The translations under genes were made by a program, and so were the position numbers. This document shows, in pieces, positions 1-7,390 of a stretch of 42,364 bases of DNA (its first letter is position 1; each line of letters begins with the position of its first letter). Below the pieces are notes generated by a model, which was given only the letters and a program-made list of their open reading frames with translations, was not told the DNA's origin and did no database searches. The DNA comes from Treponema sp. (GTDB taxonomy: Bacteria; Spirochaetota; Spirochaetia; Treponematales; Treponemataceae): assembly GCA_017619795.1 (NCBI GenBank), contig JAFZRP010000110.1, forward strand, positions 1 to 42,364, in the 5' to 3' direction.

Positions 1-1
1 A

Positions 2-244
2 GAGCTTGGAATTATCACTGATGAAGATAAACGGTGTAAGGGCTTTGCATTTGCAGTTTGCGTCAGAACCTTGGAAGAAATTGATAAAAGAGGCTTACAT
101 CCAATTTGGGCCTGCGATATAGAAAACACAGGATCTATGCGGCTTGCAGAAAAGCTTGGATTTATAAATCCTGTGAAATACAATTTTATTTTCTTGCCGC
201 AGACAAATGAGAATATGACAATTGAGAAGAGATCGGCCATATGA
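2..244 (+). CDS. GNAT N-acetyltransferase, C-terminal part (truncated by window edge)
   Basis: The open frame enters from the left edge and ends at the TGA at 242-244, giving about 80 residues. The stretch CDIENTGSMRLAEKLGF is the typical C-terminal GNAT strand-helix in which a neighbouring residue run, N..S..LAEKLGF, contacts acetyl-CoA. The stop overlaps the start codon of the next gene (ATGA), so the two are translationally coupled. The acceptor substrate cannot be read from this fragment. The family assignment is fairly sure; the start lies outside the window. Confidence 0.75.
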   Translation, partial: ELGIITDEDKRCKGFAFAVCVRTLEEIDKRGLHPIWACDIENTGSMRLAEKLGFINPVKYNFIFLPQTNENMTIEKRSAI

Positions 245-1293
245 AAAAAAGTGTATTGTGTTTGTTATTAATATCTGTAATTACAATGTCATCGATTTTT
301 GCACAGGAAAAGCAAGATGATTTAACAAACAAAGTTTTGATAGAAAAAGAATACACGCACGCTCAAGTTGCAGCGGTGGGATTTGTTCCATATTTTGGAA
401 GTATGCTGTTAAATTCAAGTCAGCTTTTTCTGCCGCAAGATTTAATGATGCATTATATAAGCCTTGAATCTATATTATTAAATATTCCTGCTGCAATTGT
501 AAATCCTTCATACACACTAAAAGGTTCAGCTATAAGTACGGCTAGTTGGGCTACGGGACTTTTTCTGAATAAGTATCCTGAACTTTATGGTAATCCAAGC
601 ATTTCAATGGTTTTTATGAATTCTGGATTCAAAACAAATATGTGGCTTGAATATAAGGGTTATGAAAAAGCCCGTTCCATGGCTAAGGACGGAATCTATA
701 ATAAATACGAAGACCTTAATTTTATGGATGCTTTTACAGCTCCTTTTAATCCTAATGTCCTTTCAAAAAAATCAGTATGGATTCCAATTGCAGCTTATAG
801 TGCTGTTTTGGTTGGTTTTAATTGTTTAAGTGGATTTGATAATAGCGTATTCAAAACTGGCGAATCATATTTGGGAAATTATAAGATTCCAATTGCATTG
901 GGTACTGCTGCTGTTCTTGCTTTATCTTGTTTTAACTTTACAATGACTGGAATAGGTGAGGAAGCCTTGTTCCGCGGTACAGGTTATGAAGAAATGAAGG
1001 TTTCTTTTGGTATTGTTCCAGCCAAAATTATTGATGCAGTTGTATTTCCTGCTGTACATATCCCTCAACAGGTTGTTGCAGATTATGATTGGTCTTCTAT
1101 CCTTTTTACTACAGCAGTTCAGTCTGGTACAACTTTTCTTCTTCAGTGGATTTATGATAAGGGTGGTCTAAAAGATTCCATAGCCGTTCATGCATGGATA
1201 GATATTATTTCTTATACGCTTTCATATCTTTTTACATCCGGTCTTCAGGGAAATAACTTTTCTCTAAACATCAATTTCTCAACAAAGCTTTAA
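241..1293 (+). CDS. CPBP (CAAX/Abi) family glutamic intramembrane protease
   Basis: The protein has 350 aa, with an N-terminal signal or membrane segment (residues 3-21, ending SIFAQ) and several later hydrophobic segments. Catalytic-type motifs of the CPBP family are visible: EE(240-241)ALFR245, then FPAVH273, then H317AWID321. These correspond to the EExxxR, FxxxH and HxxxD/N motifs of Rce1-like intramembrane proteases. Known members cleave membrane substrates or protect against bacteriocins; the substrate here is unknown. The gene overlaps the upstream GNAT by 4 bp. The long soluble N-terminal part before the catalytic helices is larger than in minimal CPBP proteins. Confidence 0.85.
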   Translation: MKKSVLCLLLISVITMSSIFAQEKQDDLTNKVLIEKEYTHAQVAAVGFVPYFGSMLLNSSQLFLPQDLMMHYISLESILLNIPAAIVNPSYTLKGSAISTASWATGLFLNKYPELYGNPSISMVFMNSGFKTNMWLEYKGYEKARSMAKDGIYNKYEDLNFMDAFTAPFNPNVLSKKSVWIPIAAYSAVLVGFNCLSGFDNSVFKTGESYLGNYKIPIALGTAAVLALSCFNFTMTGIGEEALFRGTGYEEMKVSFGIVPAKIIDAVVFPAVHIPQQVVADYDWSSILFTTAVQSGTTFLLQWIYDKGGLKDSIAVHAWIDIISYTLSYLFTSGLQGNNFSLNINFSTKL

Positions 1294-1302
1294 GTTTTAC
1301 GC

Positions 1303-1308
1303 TATAAT
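1303..1308 (+). promoter_or_regulatory. -10 box TATAAT of a probable leaderless transcript
   Basis: A perfect TATAAT at 1303-1308 is followed by only six bases before the ATG at 1315, and no Shine-Dalgarno sequence precedes the ATG. The expected transcription start therefore falls on or next to the start codon. No good -35 is visible 17 bp upstream, so the assignment rests on the -10 and on the same spacing at 24166, 25308 and 30210. Confidence 0.5.
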
Positions 1309-1314
1309 AACTTC

Positions 1315-2319
1315 ATGCAACCAGAAATCACGACCTTAATTTCACAGCTTTTTGAAATTCTCTCACTCGGTACAGTTACGGCTTCCATCACACCGGTTTC
1401 TGGTGGCTTTATGCACAGAATGTATAAGGTACAGACGGAAAATCATACTTACGCCGTAAAGCATTTGAATCCGGAAATTATGAAGCGCCCGGTTGCAATG
1501 GAAAATTACAAAAAGGCAGAACGGCTTGAAGCAATTTTGGAAGGGGAGGGGATTCCGATTGTTCCGGCTCTTACGTTTAACGGTAAAAAGATGCAAGAGT
1601 TCTTGGGCAATTACTTTTATATTTTTGACTGGCACAATGGAAGCATAACGGATTGGAACAATATCACTCCGGAGCAATGTTGGAAGGCGGGAAATATTCA
1701 GGGAAGAATTCACGCGATTAAAACTGGGGAGATTGAGTTGTCGGTAAAGGAGGATTTCACACCAGAACTCAGCGCAATTGACTGGAATGAATATATTATA
1801 CAGGCTACTGAATGCAAAGACATCGAATCTCTTCTAAAAGAAAATCTCTCACTTCTCGAATACGCGCAAACTGAATTAAACAAAGCTCGCCAATCACTCC
1901 CTAACATCACAACCATCATCGACGAAGACATGGATCCTAAAAATGTTATGTGGGATAACGACGAGCCTGTCGTGATTGATCTTGAATGTCTTGATTACGG
2001 AAACCCTGTTTCGAGCGCAATTCAATTGTCGCTTCAGTGGGCAGGAATTACGCTGTGTGATTTTGATTTAGAAAAACAGAAGGCTTTTTTTCAAGGTTAC
2101 TTTCAGGCTTACGATAATGGCTTTAGAGATTACAAAAGTGTTTTTGGTCTTACCTATACCTGGATTGAATGGCTTGAATACAATATCAAAAGAGCACTTG
2201 GAGACTGTCAGGACAAGGCCGAGCAACAACTAGGTCTTACCGAAGTTAAGAATACAATCAACAGAATAAAATATATTAGACAGATGGAAGATAAGATTAA
2301 ACAAAATCTTCAGTTTTAA
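1315..2319 (+). CDS. APH/choline-kinase-like phosphotransferase
   Basis: The protein has 334 aa with the protein-kinase-like APH fold. An N-terminal ATP-binding lobe includes YAVKHLN (the Lys that contacts ATP), and the catalytic loop reads DEDMDPKNVMW followed by VVIDLE. In typical members the loop is HxDxxxxN with a later DxD/DxE. Here the His is replaced by Asp, while the catalytic Asp, the Asn and the metal-binding D.E are kept, so activity is plausible. The substrate is unknown: an aminoglycoside, a small alcohol or a sugar. It has its own -10 box and probably a leaderless start. It lies 9 bp before the adenosine deaminase-like gene, which has its own GGAG site. Confidence 0.8.
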   Translation: MQPEITTLISQLFEILSLGTVTASITPVSGGFMHRMYKVQTENHTYAVKHLNPEIMKRPVAMENYKKAERLEAILEGEGIPIVPALTFNGKKMQEFLGNYFYIFDWHNGSITDWNNITPEQCWKAGNIQGRIHAIKTGEIELSVKEDFTPELSAIDWNEYIIQATECKDIESLLKENLSLLEYAQTELNKARQSLPNITTIIDEDMDPKNVMWDNDEPVVIDLECLDYGNPVSSAIQLSLQWAGITLCDFDLEKQKAFFQGYFQAYDNGFRDYKSVFGLTYTWIEWLEYNIKRALGDCQDKAEQQLGLTEVKNTINRIKYIRQMEDKIKQNLQF

Positions 2320-2328
2320 GGAGCCACT

Positions 2329-3288
2329 ATGCCAGATAATTTTTCGAAAGACTTTATAAACGCGCTTAAAAATCATGATACAAAAACTCTACTTACAATT
2401 CCGAAAAGTGATGTGCATAATCATCTTGGTCGTGGTTGCAGGGTGGAATGGCTTTCGGAAAAAATGAATCATACTTTTGCAAAACCGCCGGCTGTTTTTG
2501 ATGGTCTTTTGGGCATGCAGGATTGGTACGTAAACAATATCAGGGATTATTGCCGGGCTCACGACAGCAATCAGACAGATGTTCGCCGGGAAGGTTGTTT
2601 TGCAGAGGCGGGCAGAAATCATCTTGCACGTTTTGCTCCAAGCTTTTCTATAACTGATATTGAAGATTACGGTAGCCTGCAGAACTTTTGCAATTATTAT
2701 GATGCTCTTCACAAAAAGTATTGCCCGGATGCAGTTTATGAACCGGAGCTTGCTTTTCAATCCTACGCAGATATAGAGCCGGAGCTGGCAATGGCCGAAG
2801 AATATTTTAGTTCAGGATATTTCAAATCGATTGATGTTTGCTGCGGTGAAGGCTATAAACCTTTTTCTGATTACATCCCCCTTTACAAAATTGCAGAAAA
2901 ATACGGAGTTTTAAAACGCATGCATGTTGGAGAAACAGGCTCTGCAGAAGACATGGAAGCTGCAATTGAAACTCTTGGCCTGGATGAAATCCATCACGGA
3001 ATAAATGCAAGCCAGTCTCCAAGAGTTATGAAACTTTTAGCCGACAGAAAAATCACACTGAACGTCTGTCCTACCAGCAACATCAAATTAGGCTATGCAA
3101 AAAGCTACGCTGAACACCCAATCAAAATCCTTGTTGAAAACGGAGTTCCTGTTACAATCAACACAGACGACCTCCTTGTTTTCGACAGCTCCATTGATGA
3201 AGAATATCTGCGCCTGTACGAAGCAGGTACTTTGTCCGCTGAACAGCTTGATGAAATCCGTTGCTGGGGAATCAGACGAACAAATTAA
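2329..3288 (+). CDS. Adenosine deaminase-like metal-dependent hydrolase, short C-terminus
   Basis: The protein has 319 aa and belongs to the amidohydrolase superfamily, adenosine/AMP deaminase group. The metal-binding H30-N-H32 motif lies near the N-terminus (SDVHNHLG). MHVGETGS is the HxGE motif with the proton-shuttling Glu. GLDEIHHGIN supplies the later His residues, and VTINTDDL holds the Asp pair. These support hydrolytic deamination of a purine nucleoside or a related substrate. The Shine-Dalgarno is GGAG before ATG. The end, after DEIRCWGI, stops about 15-20 residues before family members normally do, so the last helix seems lost or replaced. The catalytic set is complete, so the gene is probably functional. 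It ends 15 bp before a convergent gene. Confidence 0.8.
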   Translation: MPDNFSKDFINALKNHDTKTLLTIPKSDVHNHLGRGCRVEWLSEKMNHTFAKPPAVFDGLLGMQDWYVNNIRDYCRAHDSNQTDVRREGCFAEAGRNHLARFAPSFSITDIEDYGSLQNFCNYYDALHKKYCPDAVYEPELAFQSYADIEPELAMAEEYFSSGYFKSIDVCCGEGYKPFSDYIPLYKIAEKYGVLKRMHVGETGSAEDMEAAIETLGLDEIHHGINASQSPRVMKLLADRKITLNVCPTSNIKLGYAKSYAEHPIKILVENGVPVTINTDDLLVFDSSIDEEYLRLYEAGTLSAEQLDEIRCWGIRRTN

Positions 3289-3303
3289 ATACGAAGCTAA
3301 GTC

Positions 3304-3792
3304 TCAAATCAAATCCCTTTCCATATACCCGCAGGTGAATGGAAAGAAATCATATTTTATCGTATTAGTGTGAACAAACCCGTGACTTTCATACCAACTG
3401 CGCAAAACCTTATTTTCTTCCACGATGCCCATCTTCATTTTCTTGCACCCCTTCTTCACCGCACACGCAACCGCATCATCCAGCAAAGCCTCACCAATCT
3501 TTTTATGCCTGAACTCCGGCAACACACAAAGATTGTTCAGCTCGCACTCGTCGTTTTCCAGAAACTGAATTGAATAATACCCAAGGATTTTTCCGTCATC
3601 ATCAAAATAAGCAGCCATCCACCGGTGTTCATATTCAAGCTGATAGCCCAGCCACTCTTCTGTTGTTGCAAATGCAGTAAAGCGCGGTGCATTTTCTTGT
3701 GTAAAACCAAACTCATCTGCAACAGTCCGGAAGCTTTTTCTAATCACACTTACGCATTCAGGGATTTCATTTTTGCCTATCTCTTTAATCAT
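3304..3792 (-). CDS. GNAT family N-acetyltransferase
   Basis: The protein has 162 aa, a single GNAT domain. The acetyl-CoA binding strand and loop are visible as LNNLCVLPEFRHKKIGEALLDDA, a Q/RxxGxG/A-like P-loop with the slightly unusual RHKKIG. The C-terminal SWYESHGFVHTNT is the usual strand 6-7 motif. It lies 10 bp downstream of a methyltransferase on the same strand and is probably co-transcribed with it. Transcription would then start at the promoter near 4847 and pass the Thr-leader attenuator. The substrate is unknown. Confidence 0.85.
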   Translation of the reverse strand: MIKEIGKNEIPECVSVIRKSFRTVADEFGFTQENAPRFTAFATTEEWLGYQLEYEHRWMAAYFDDDGKILGYYSIQFLENDECELNNLCVLPEFRHKKIGEALLDDAVACAVKKGCKKMKMGIVEENKVLRSWYESHGFVHTNTIKYDFFPFTCGYMERDLI

Positions 3793-3802
3793 ATTTCATC
3801 TC

Positions 3803-4627
3803 CTATTTTTTTTTCAAAATCCAGATAAGGTTGCTTCTGTATTTTGCTGCTGATGACGGATCATTCAAATTTTCCTTGTCGCCTTTGTAGCCGCGGTAGA
3901 TGTCCACAACTTCGAAACCGCAAAGGTCAGCCAGCAAAAACATTTCGCTTCGGTAAGTCTGCCGCATTAAAAGAGGACGAACGCGCTCACCAATAATTTC
4001 GCCGGCATCGTTGTACGTTTCAAACTTCCAGTTGCCGTACATCTGCTGAGTGTAAGGATTATAGGAAATTGCGTTATAGATTTTTTCACGGTTACCGTCT
4101 GCATTCACATATTCAAGGCGGAAGCTGTAATCTTCGGAACTTGTGTTCATTTGAGCTGCCTGAACTGGAGGCCAAGGGTCAAAGGTATTGAGCGTGAGGA
4201 TGCCGCCCGGGGTAAGCTGGTCGCGGAGATTCAAGAGAGCAGCCTTTTGAGTTTTTGTATCTGGCAGATGCATAAAGCCACTTCGGGCAATAATCGCAAG
4301 CGAGTATTTTCTGCCGGAATTAAACTTTGTCATGTCTGCAGGATAAATGTTAAGATCCAATCCAAGCTTGTCTGCCTTTGCTCCGGCTACCTTGCACATC
4401 TCTTCGGAAATGTCGGTTCCGTCGGCAATAATTCCGTGTTCTGCAAGATAGAGAAGTACAGCTCCTGTTCCGCATGCAATATCAACAACGCCATCGCTGC
4501 CGTACTTTTTTGCAAGCTCAAGATAAAACTCCTGAAAGTTTTCGTGTCTGTCCAGCTCCTGCGAATACATTACGTCCAGGTAGCGGTCGTAATTTTCTGC
4601 AACATCTTTGTAGTCGTGTAAGTCCAT
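3803..4627 (-). CDS. Class I SAM-dependent methyltransferase
   Basis: The protein has 274 aa with a Rossmann-fold methyltransferase core. Motif I is VVDIACGTGAVLLYLAEHG (about residues 46-64), followed by the acidic ADGTDISEEM and, further on, LAIIARSGFMHL and LRDQLTPGGILTLNTFD. The length and the layout with a C-terminal beta extension fit small-molecule methyltransferases of the ubiE/Methyltransf_25 group. The start ATG at 4627-4625 has an AGAGGA ribosome binding site. Upstream lie an intrinsic terminator and a threonine-rich leader ORF, so expression seems controlled by attenuation. The substrate is unknown; regulation by a leader peptide would suit either a resistance role or an amino-acid-linked role. 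Confidence 0.85.
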   Translation of the reverse strand: MDLHDYKDVAENYDRYLDVMYSQELDRHENFQEFYLELAKKYGSDGVVDIACGTGAVLLYLAEHGIIADGTDISEEMCKVAGAKADKLGLDLNIYPADMTKFNSGRKYSLAIIARSGFMHLPDTKTQKAALLNLRDQLTPGGILTLNTFDPWPPVQAAQMNTSSEDYSFRLEYVNADGNREKIYNAISYNPYTQQMYGNWKFETYNDAGEIIGERVRPLLMRQTYRSEMFLLADLCGFEVVDIYRGYKGDKENLNDPSSAAKYRSNLIWILKKK

Positions 4628-4644
4628 AATAATCCTCTTTTGAT

Positions 4645-4679
4645 AAAAAAAAGACCACTTACCGAAAAGATAAGTGGTC
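4645..4679 (-). terminator. Intrinsic terminator/attenuator between the Thr leader and the methyltransferase
   Basis: On the minus strand a perfect 9-bp stem, GACCACTTA with TAAGTGGTC (plus-strand arms 4653-4661 and 4671-4679, 9-nt loop), is followed directly by eight U residues (plus strand A 4645-4652). The AGAGGA site and start codon of the methyltransferase come only about 20 nt later. The terminator therefore sits inside the 5' leader and not at the end of a gene. This is the arrangement expected of transcription attenuation. Confidence 0.8.
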
Positions 4680-4707
4680 AGTTTATATCAGCTTATAATC
4701 TGCAATC

Positions 4708-4809
4708 TTATTCTTTTCTGTAATCCAAATGCATACTTGCACCTGTAGTAGTTGTGGTAACTGTGGTTGAGGTGGTTGTGTATGTTGTTTCGATTACAAA
4801 AAATTTCAT
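4708..4809 (-). CDS. Threonine-rich leader peptide (33 codons)
   Basis: The ORF reads ATG (4809-4807) to TAA (4710-4708). Residues 8-22 contain 12 threonines (ACA, ACC and ACT codons) with only Tyr, Ser and Val between them. After this come GAS and a tail ending DYRKE. It begins MKFFVIETT. The layout resembles thrL-type leader peptides, with a promoter just upstream and an intrinsic terminator about 30 nt downstream. No Shine-Dalgarno is seen. The predicted transcription start is within about 3 nt of the ATG, so translation may be leaderless. The ribosome pausing on these codons probably senses charged tRNA-Thr, or else an antibiotic that stalls at Thr/Ser/Ala contexts. I did not find a clear antiterminator by eye, only 5-bp competitors. 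Confidence 0.7.
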   Translation of the reverse strand: MKFFVIETTYTTTSTTVTTTTTGASMHLDYRKE

Positions 4810-4818
4810 CTTGTTTTG

Positions 4819-4847
4819 AACATACAGAAAAAAGCTTTTTGTGTCAA
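4819..4847 (-). promoter_or_regulatory. Sigma-70-type promoter for the Thr leader and methyltransferase-GNAT operon
   Basis: On the minus strand a perfect TTGACA (-35, plus-strand 4842-4847) is separated by exactly 17 bp from TATGTT (-10, plus-strand 4819-4824). The leader-peptide ATG is nine bases past the -10. The 328-bp gap between 4627 and 4957 is thus filled by this promoter, the leader ORF, the attenuator and the divergent promoter of the sigma-factor gene. Confidence 0.75.
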
Positions 4848-4916
4848 TATTTTAAATAAATTACAAAATTATCAAAAAAAGAAATTTTTCCTAACCTTTT
4901 TTTCGGCGACTTACTA

Positions 4917-4951
4917 TATAATTAAACAAAAAGATTAGTCGGCAAATCTTT
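4917..4951 (+). promoter_or_regulatory. -10 box and 5'-terminal hairpin of the sigma-factor gene
   Basis: TATAAT lies at 4917-4922 with no TTGACA-like -35 at 17 bp, so an activator or an ECF-type -35 may be used (the AACC at 4893-4896 is only suggestive). Seven bases downstream begins an inverted repeat, AAAGATT (4930-4936) with AATCTTT (4945-4951) around an 8-nt loop. It would form a hairpin at the very 5' end of the mRNA, immediately before the AGG ribosome binding site. Confidence 0.4.
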
Positions 4952-4956
4952 CAGGT

Positions 4957-6666
4957 ATGATGAAAATGGATAAAAAGTTTTTAAAAGAGTTTGTAGATAA
5001 GTATTCTTTGATTCTTCTTAATTGGGCAAAGGGAAAAACCAGCGGCGGTGAGCAGGCAGAAGAGCTTGTGCAAAATGTGTGGCTTCAGTTTTTTCATGCG
5101 GTAAAGGTGGAAGAAGAAAAAGGATATACGATTCAAAAACCGGAAAACTTTTTATGGAAAATTGCTCATTATGTCTGGTGCAGCTTTTTAAGTGCAAAGA
5201 ACTCACAGAAGAATAATTCGGTTTCTCTGGATGATTCTGATTTTCAACTTTCCAGTCCTGGCAGCATTTCTGATTTTTTGGAAAAGCAGCAGGAGGATGA
5301 AGAGAATGAAAAACTGATTGCCTACATGCGTCAGAAAATCATGCAGCTGAATTATCTTCAACGCGAGATCCTGATTTCTTTTTACATCGATGGGAAATCC
5401 CAGAAAGAAATTGCAGAAAAACTAAACGTTTCTGTTAGCACAATAAAGTGGCATTTGTTTGATACCAGAATCAAACTTAAAGAGGAAATTACAATGGAAA
5501 AATCAAACGCAAAATCAACCACAACATCACAAGACTTTATTTACCGCCCAAAACACCTGCACCTTGCAATAAACGGTCAGTGGGCTGCAGAGATGGATAT
5601 AAACAAAATCAACGAAAGTCTTACAAAGCAGAATATTTGTATTGCCTGCTATCAAAAGGCACAGAACTTGAATCAGTTGAATCAGCTGCTTGGAATCCCA
5701 AAGCCATATCTTGAAGATGATTTACGCTGGCTTGTGGAAAAGGAGTTCCTTACAGAAAGTAAAGGCAGCTATCAGACTAATTTTTCTATTACGACTTATC
5801 AACATGAACAGGATATTTGCGGCCTTTACTTAAAGCGCAGGAGCGAGATTTCTGATGTGATTATTTCTGAGCTGATGAAGGCCGAAGCAAAAATAAAAGC
5901 TTGTGGATTTTACGGCAGCGATCTTCCTATGGAAAAACTGCTCTGGTTTTTAATCTATTTTACATGCTCAGGATTTACGCCTGTTGAGGAAGAAGAAATT
6001 GAACGACCGATTCATTCTGATGGTGGAAAATATTTTACACTTGGTTTTGATACCAGCGAAAATGAAAATCTAAAAGTTAATCTTGATACTGAGGGATGGG
6101 CATTAAATGGTCCTATGTCTGCCGACTTTGATGAGATTGGTGGAGCTAGGTGGTTCGGTTTATACAATTTTGGAACTTCCGAAATCGTAGATATTATGAT
6201 GAATAACTTCAAAATAGAAAATCGTCCACTTTCAAAAATGCTTTCGGAGATTCTAAACACTTATGATGGAAGGACTTTTGATTTTTCTGTTGACGGTCTT
6301 GATGAAAATCAAAAAGAGACACTTGCCCTGCTTGTTAAAAAAGGCTTTGTAAAAATTGAAAATGAAAAGGTTTTCCCGACTTTCTGTGTTTTTAATCGTA
6401 AGCAGATTGAAGAAATAACTCCTGTTTTCAAAGCAATTGATGAAAAGTTGAGAAAGCCATTGAACGAGCTGAAGGAAGATTTTTATCAGTATTATGAAAA
6501 TAACATTCCGCAGCATCTGAAATATATGAAATCGGTATTCGTAAATCAGGCTTTTGTAAATCTGGTATGGATTACAACCTTGCTTGCTTTTAAGGACAAA
6601 AAACTTTATATTCCTGCAACAAAAGAAGAGGGACAATTCTTAACTTTGATGTTTGTGCGCAAATAA
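4957..6666 (+). CDS. ECF-type sigma-70 factor with a large C-terminal extension
   Basis: The protein has 569 aa. Residues 1-185 form a sigma-70 factor. A region-2 type segment includes EELVQNVWLQFFHAV and ENFLWKIAHYVW. Region 4 reads LNYLQREILISFYIDGKSQKEIAEKLN.. with a helix-turn-helix ending VSVSTIKWHL. The remaining roughly 380 residues are not sigma-like. They begin with a stretch resembling a winged-helix module (LNQLNQLLGIPKPYLEDDLRWLVEKEFL) and continue in segments I do not recognise. This tail probably senses a signal or binds DNA in place of a separate anti-sigma factor. Three in-frame ATGs (4957, 4960, 4966) follow the AGG at 4953; the third has the best spacing. Confidence 0.8.
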   Translation: MMKMDKKFLKEFVDKYSLILLNWAKGKTSGGEQAEELVQNVWLQFFHAVKVEEEKGYTIQKPENFLWKIAHYVWCSFLSAKNSQKNNSVSLDDSDFQLSSPGSISDFLEKQQEDEENEKLIAYMRQKIMQLNYLQREILISFYIDGKSQKEIAEKLNVSVSTIKWHLFDTRIKLKEEITMEKSNAKSTTTSQDFIYRPKHLHLAINGQWAAEMDINKINESLTKQNICIACYQKAQNLNQLNQLLGIPKPYLEDDLRWLVEKEFLTESKGSYQTNFSITTYQHEQDICGLYLKRRSEISDVIISELMKAEAKIKACGFYGSDLPMEKLLWFLIYFTCSGFTPVEEEEIERPIHSDGGKYFTLGFDTSENENLKVNLDTEGWALNGPMSADFDEIGGARWFGLYNFGTSEIVDIMMNNFKIENRPLSKMLSEILNTYDGRTFDFSVDGLDENQKETLALLVKKGFVKIENEKVFPTFCVFNRKQIEEITPVFKAIDEKLRKPLNELKEDFYQYYENNIPQHLKYMKSVFVNQAFVNLVWITTLLAFKDKKLYIPATKEEGQFLTLMFVRK

Positions 6667-6700
6667 AATGCATAAATAAAGTTATGATAGGGAAGGGCAA

Positions 6701-7315
6701 ATGAAAACTATAATCACAATCCAACACACACAATCGGTTCATCACACAAACGGAATGGTTGGTTCCTGGACAGACTGGGAGTTGACAGAAACCGGAATTG
6801 AACAGGCAAAACGAATCGGCGAAAAACTGCAGGCCGAGCTTGGTGACCGCGCAAAAGATTTTGTTTTGTATTCTTCTGATTTGCTTCGTGCAAAACAGAC
6901 GGCTGAGTGTGTTGGAAAAGCCCTTCACCTTACACCAAAGCTGCAACAAGAATTGCGTGAGCGGAATCTTGGTAAATGCTGCGGAAAGTCGGTCCAGTGG
7001 CTGCGCGAAAACAAAGAGTGCGATGAAAAAAACATAGACGACCGAATGTTTTCCGATGGTGAAAGCCGCCGCGATGAATGGAACAGATTAAAGACTTTCT
7101 TTGATGAGATTATGGTGAGCGACGAGCAAAACATCATCATCGTTTCCCACGGAGATTTGTTAAGCGTGTTTAACATAATGTTCTTAGGGCTGGATGTTGA
7201 AGCTCTGAACAAATGCGAACTGCACGGTGCAGCTGGCGGTGTTTCTGTTATGTTCGAGTTCGACGACGGCAAAAGGTTTATCCGAAAAATCAGCGATATG
7301 TCATATATTGTGTAA
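6701..7315 (+). CDS. Histidine phosphatase (phosphoglycerate mutase-like), altered RHG motif
   Basis: The protein has 204 aa with the histidine phosphatase superfamily fold. The second catalytic His sits in IIIVSHGDLLSVF and the substrate pocket segment in YSSDLLRAKQTAE. The N-terminal motif, normally RHGET, reads QHTQS. The nucleophilic His is kept, but the phosphate-binding Arg and the Gly are substituted, so catalysis may be weak or the specificity changed. The ribosome binding site is GGGAAGGG before ATG. It follows the sigma gene by 34 bp on the same strand. The role is unknown. Confidence 0.8.
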   Translation: MKTIITIQHTQSVHHTNGMVGSWTDWELTETGIEQAKRIGEKLQAELGDRAKDFVLYSSDLLRAKQTAECVGKALHLTPKLQQELRERNLGKCCGKSVQWLRENKECDEKNIDDRMFSDGESRRDEWNRLKTFFDEIMVSDEQNIIIVSHGDLLSVFNIMFLGLDVEALNKCELHGAAGGVSVMFEFDDGKRFIRKISDMSYIV

Positions 7316-7336
7316 AAAAAATCTTAAAAATCATTC

Positions 7337-7365
7337 TTGACTAATTAAAAATTGATCATAATAAT
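7337..7365 (+). promoter_or_regulatory. Promoter of the serine hydrolase gene
   Basis: TTGACT at 7337-7342 is followed after 16-17 bp by an AT-rich -10 region, TAATAAT (7359-7365). A GGAGG ribosome binding site and the ATG at 7391 lie 26 bp further on. This separates the serine hydrolase from the upstream phosphatase gene. Confidence 0.5.
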
Positions 7366-7390
7366 CCAAAGAATCTTGGAGGAAAGTTTT

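Noticed and set aside
4653..4679. Terminator for a plus-strand transcript
   Set aside because: The U-run is only on the minus strand, and no plus-strand gene ends there.
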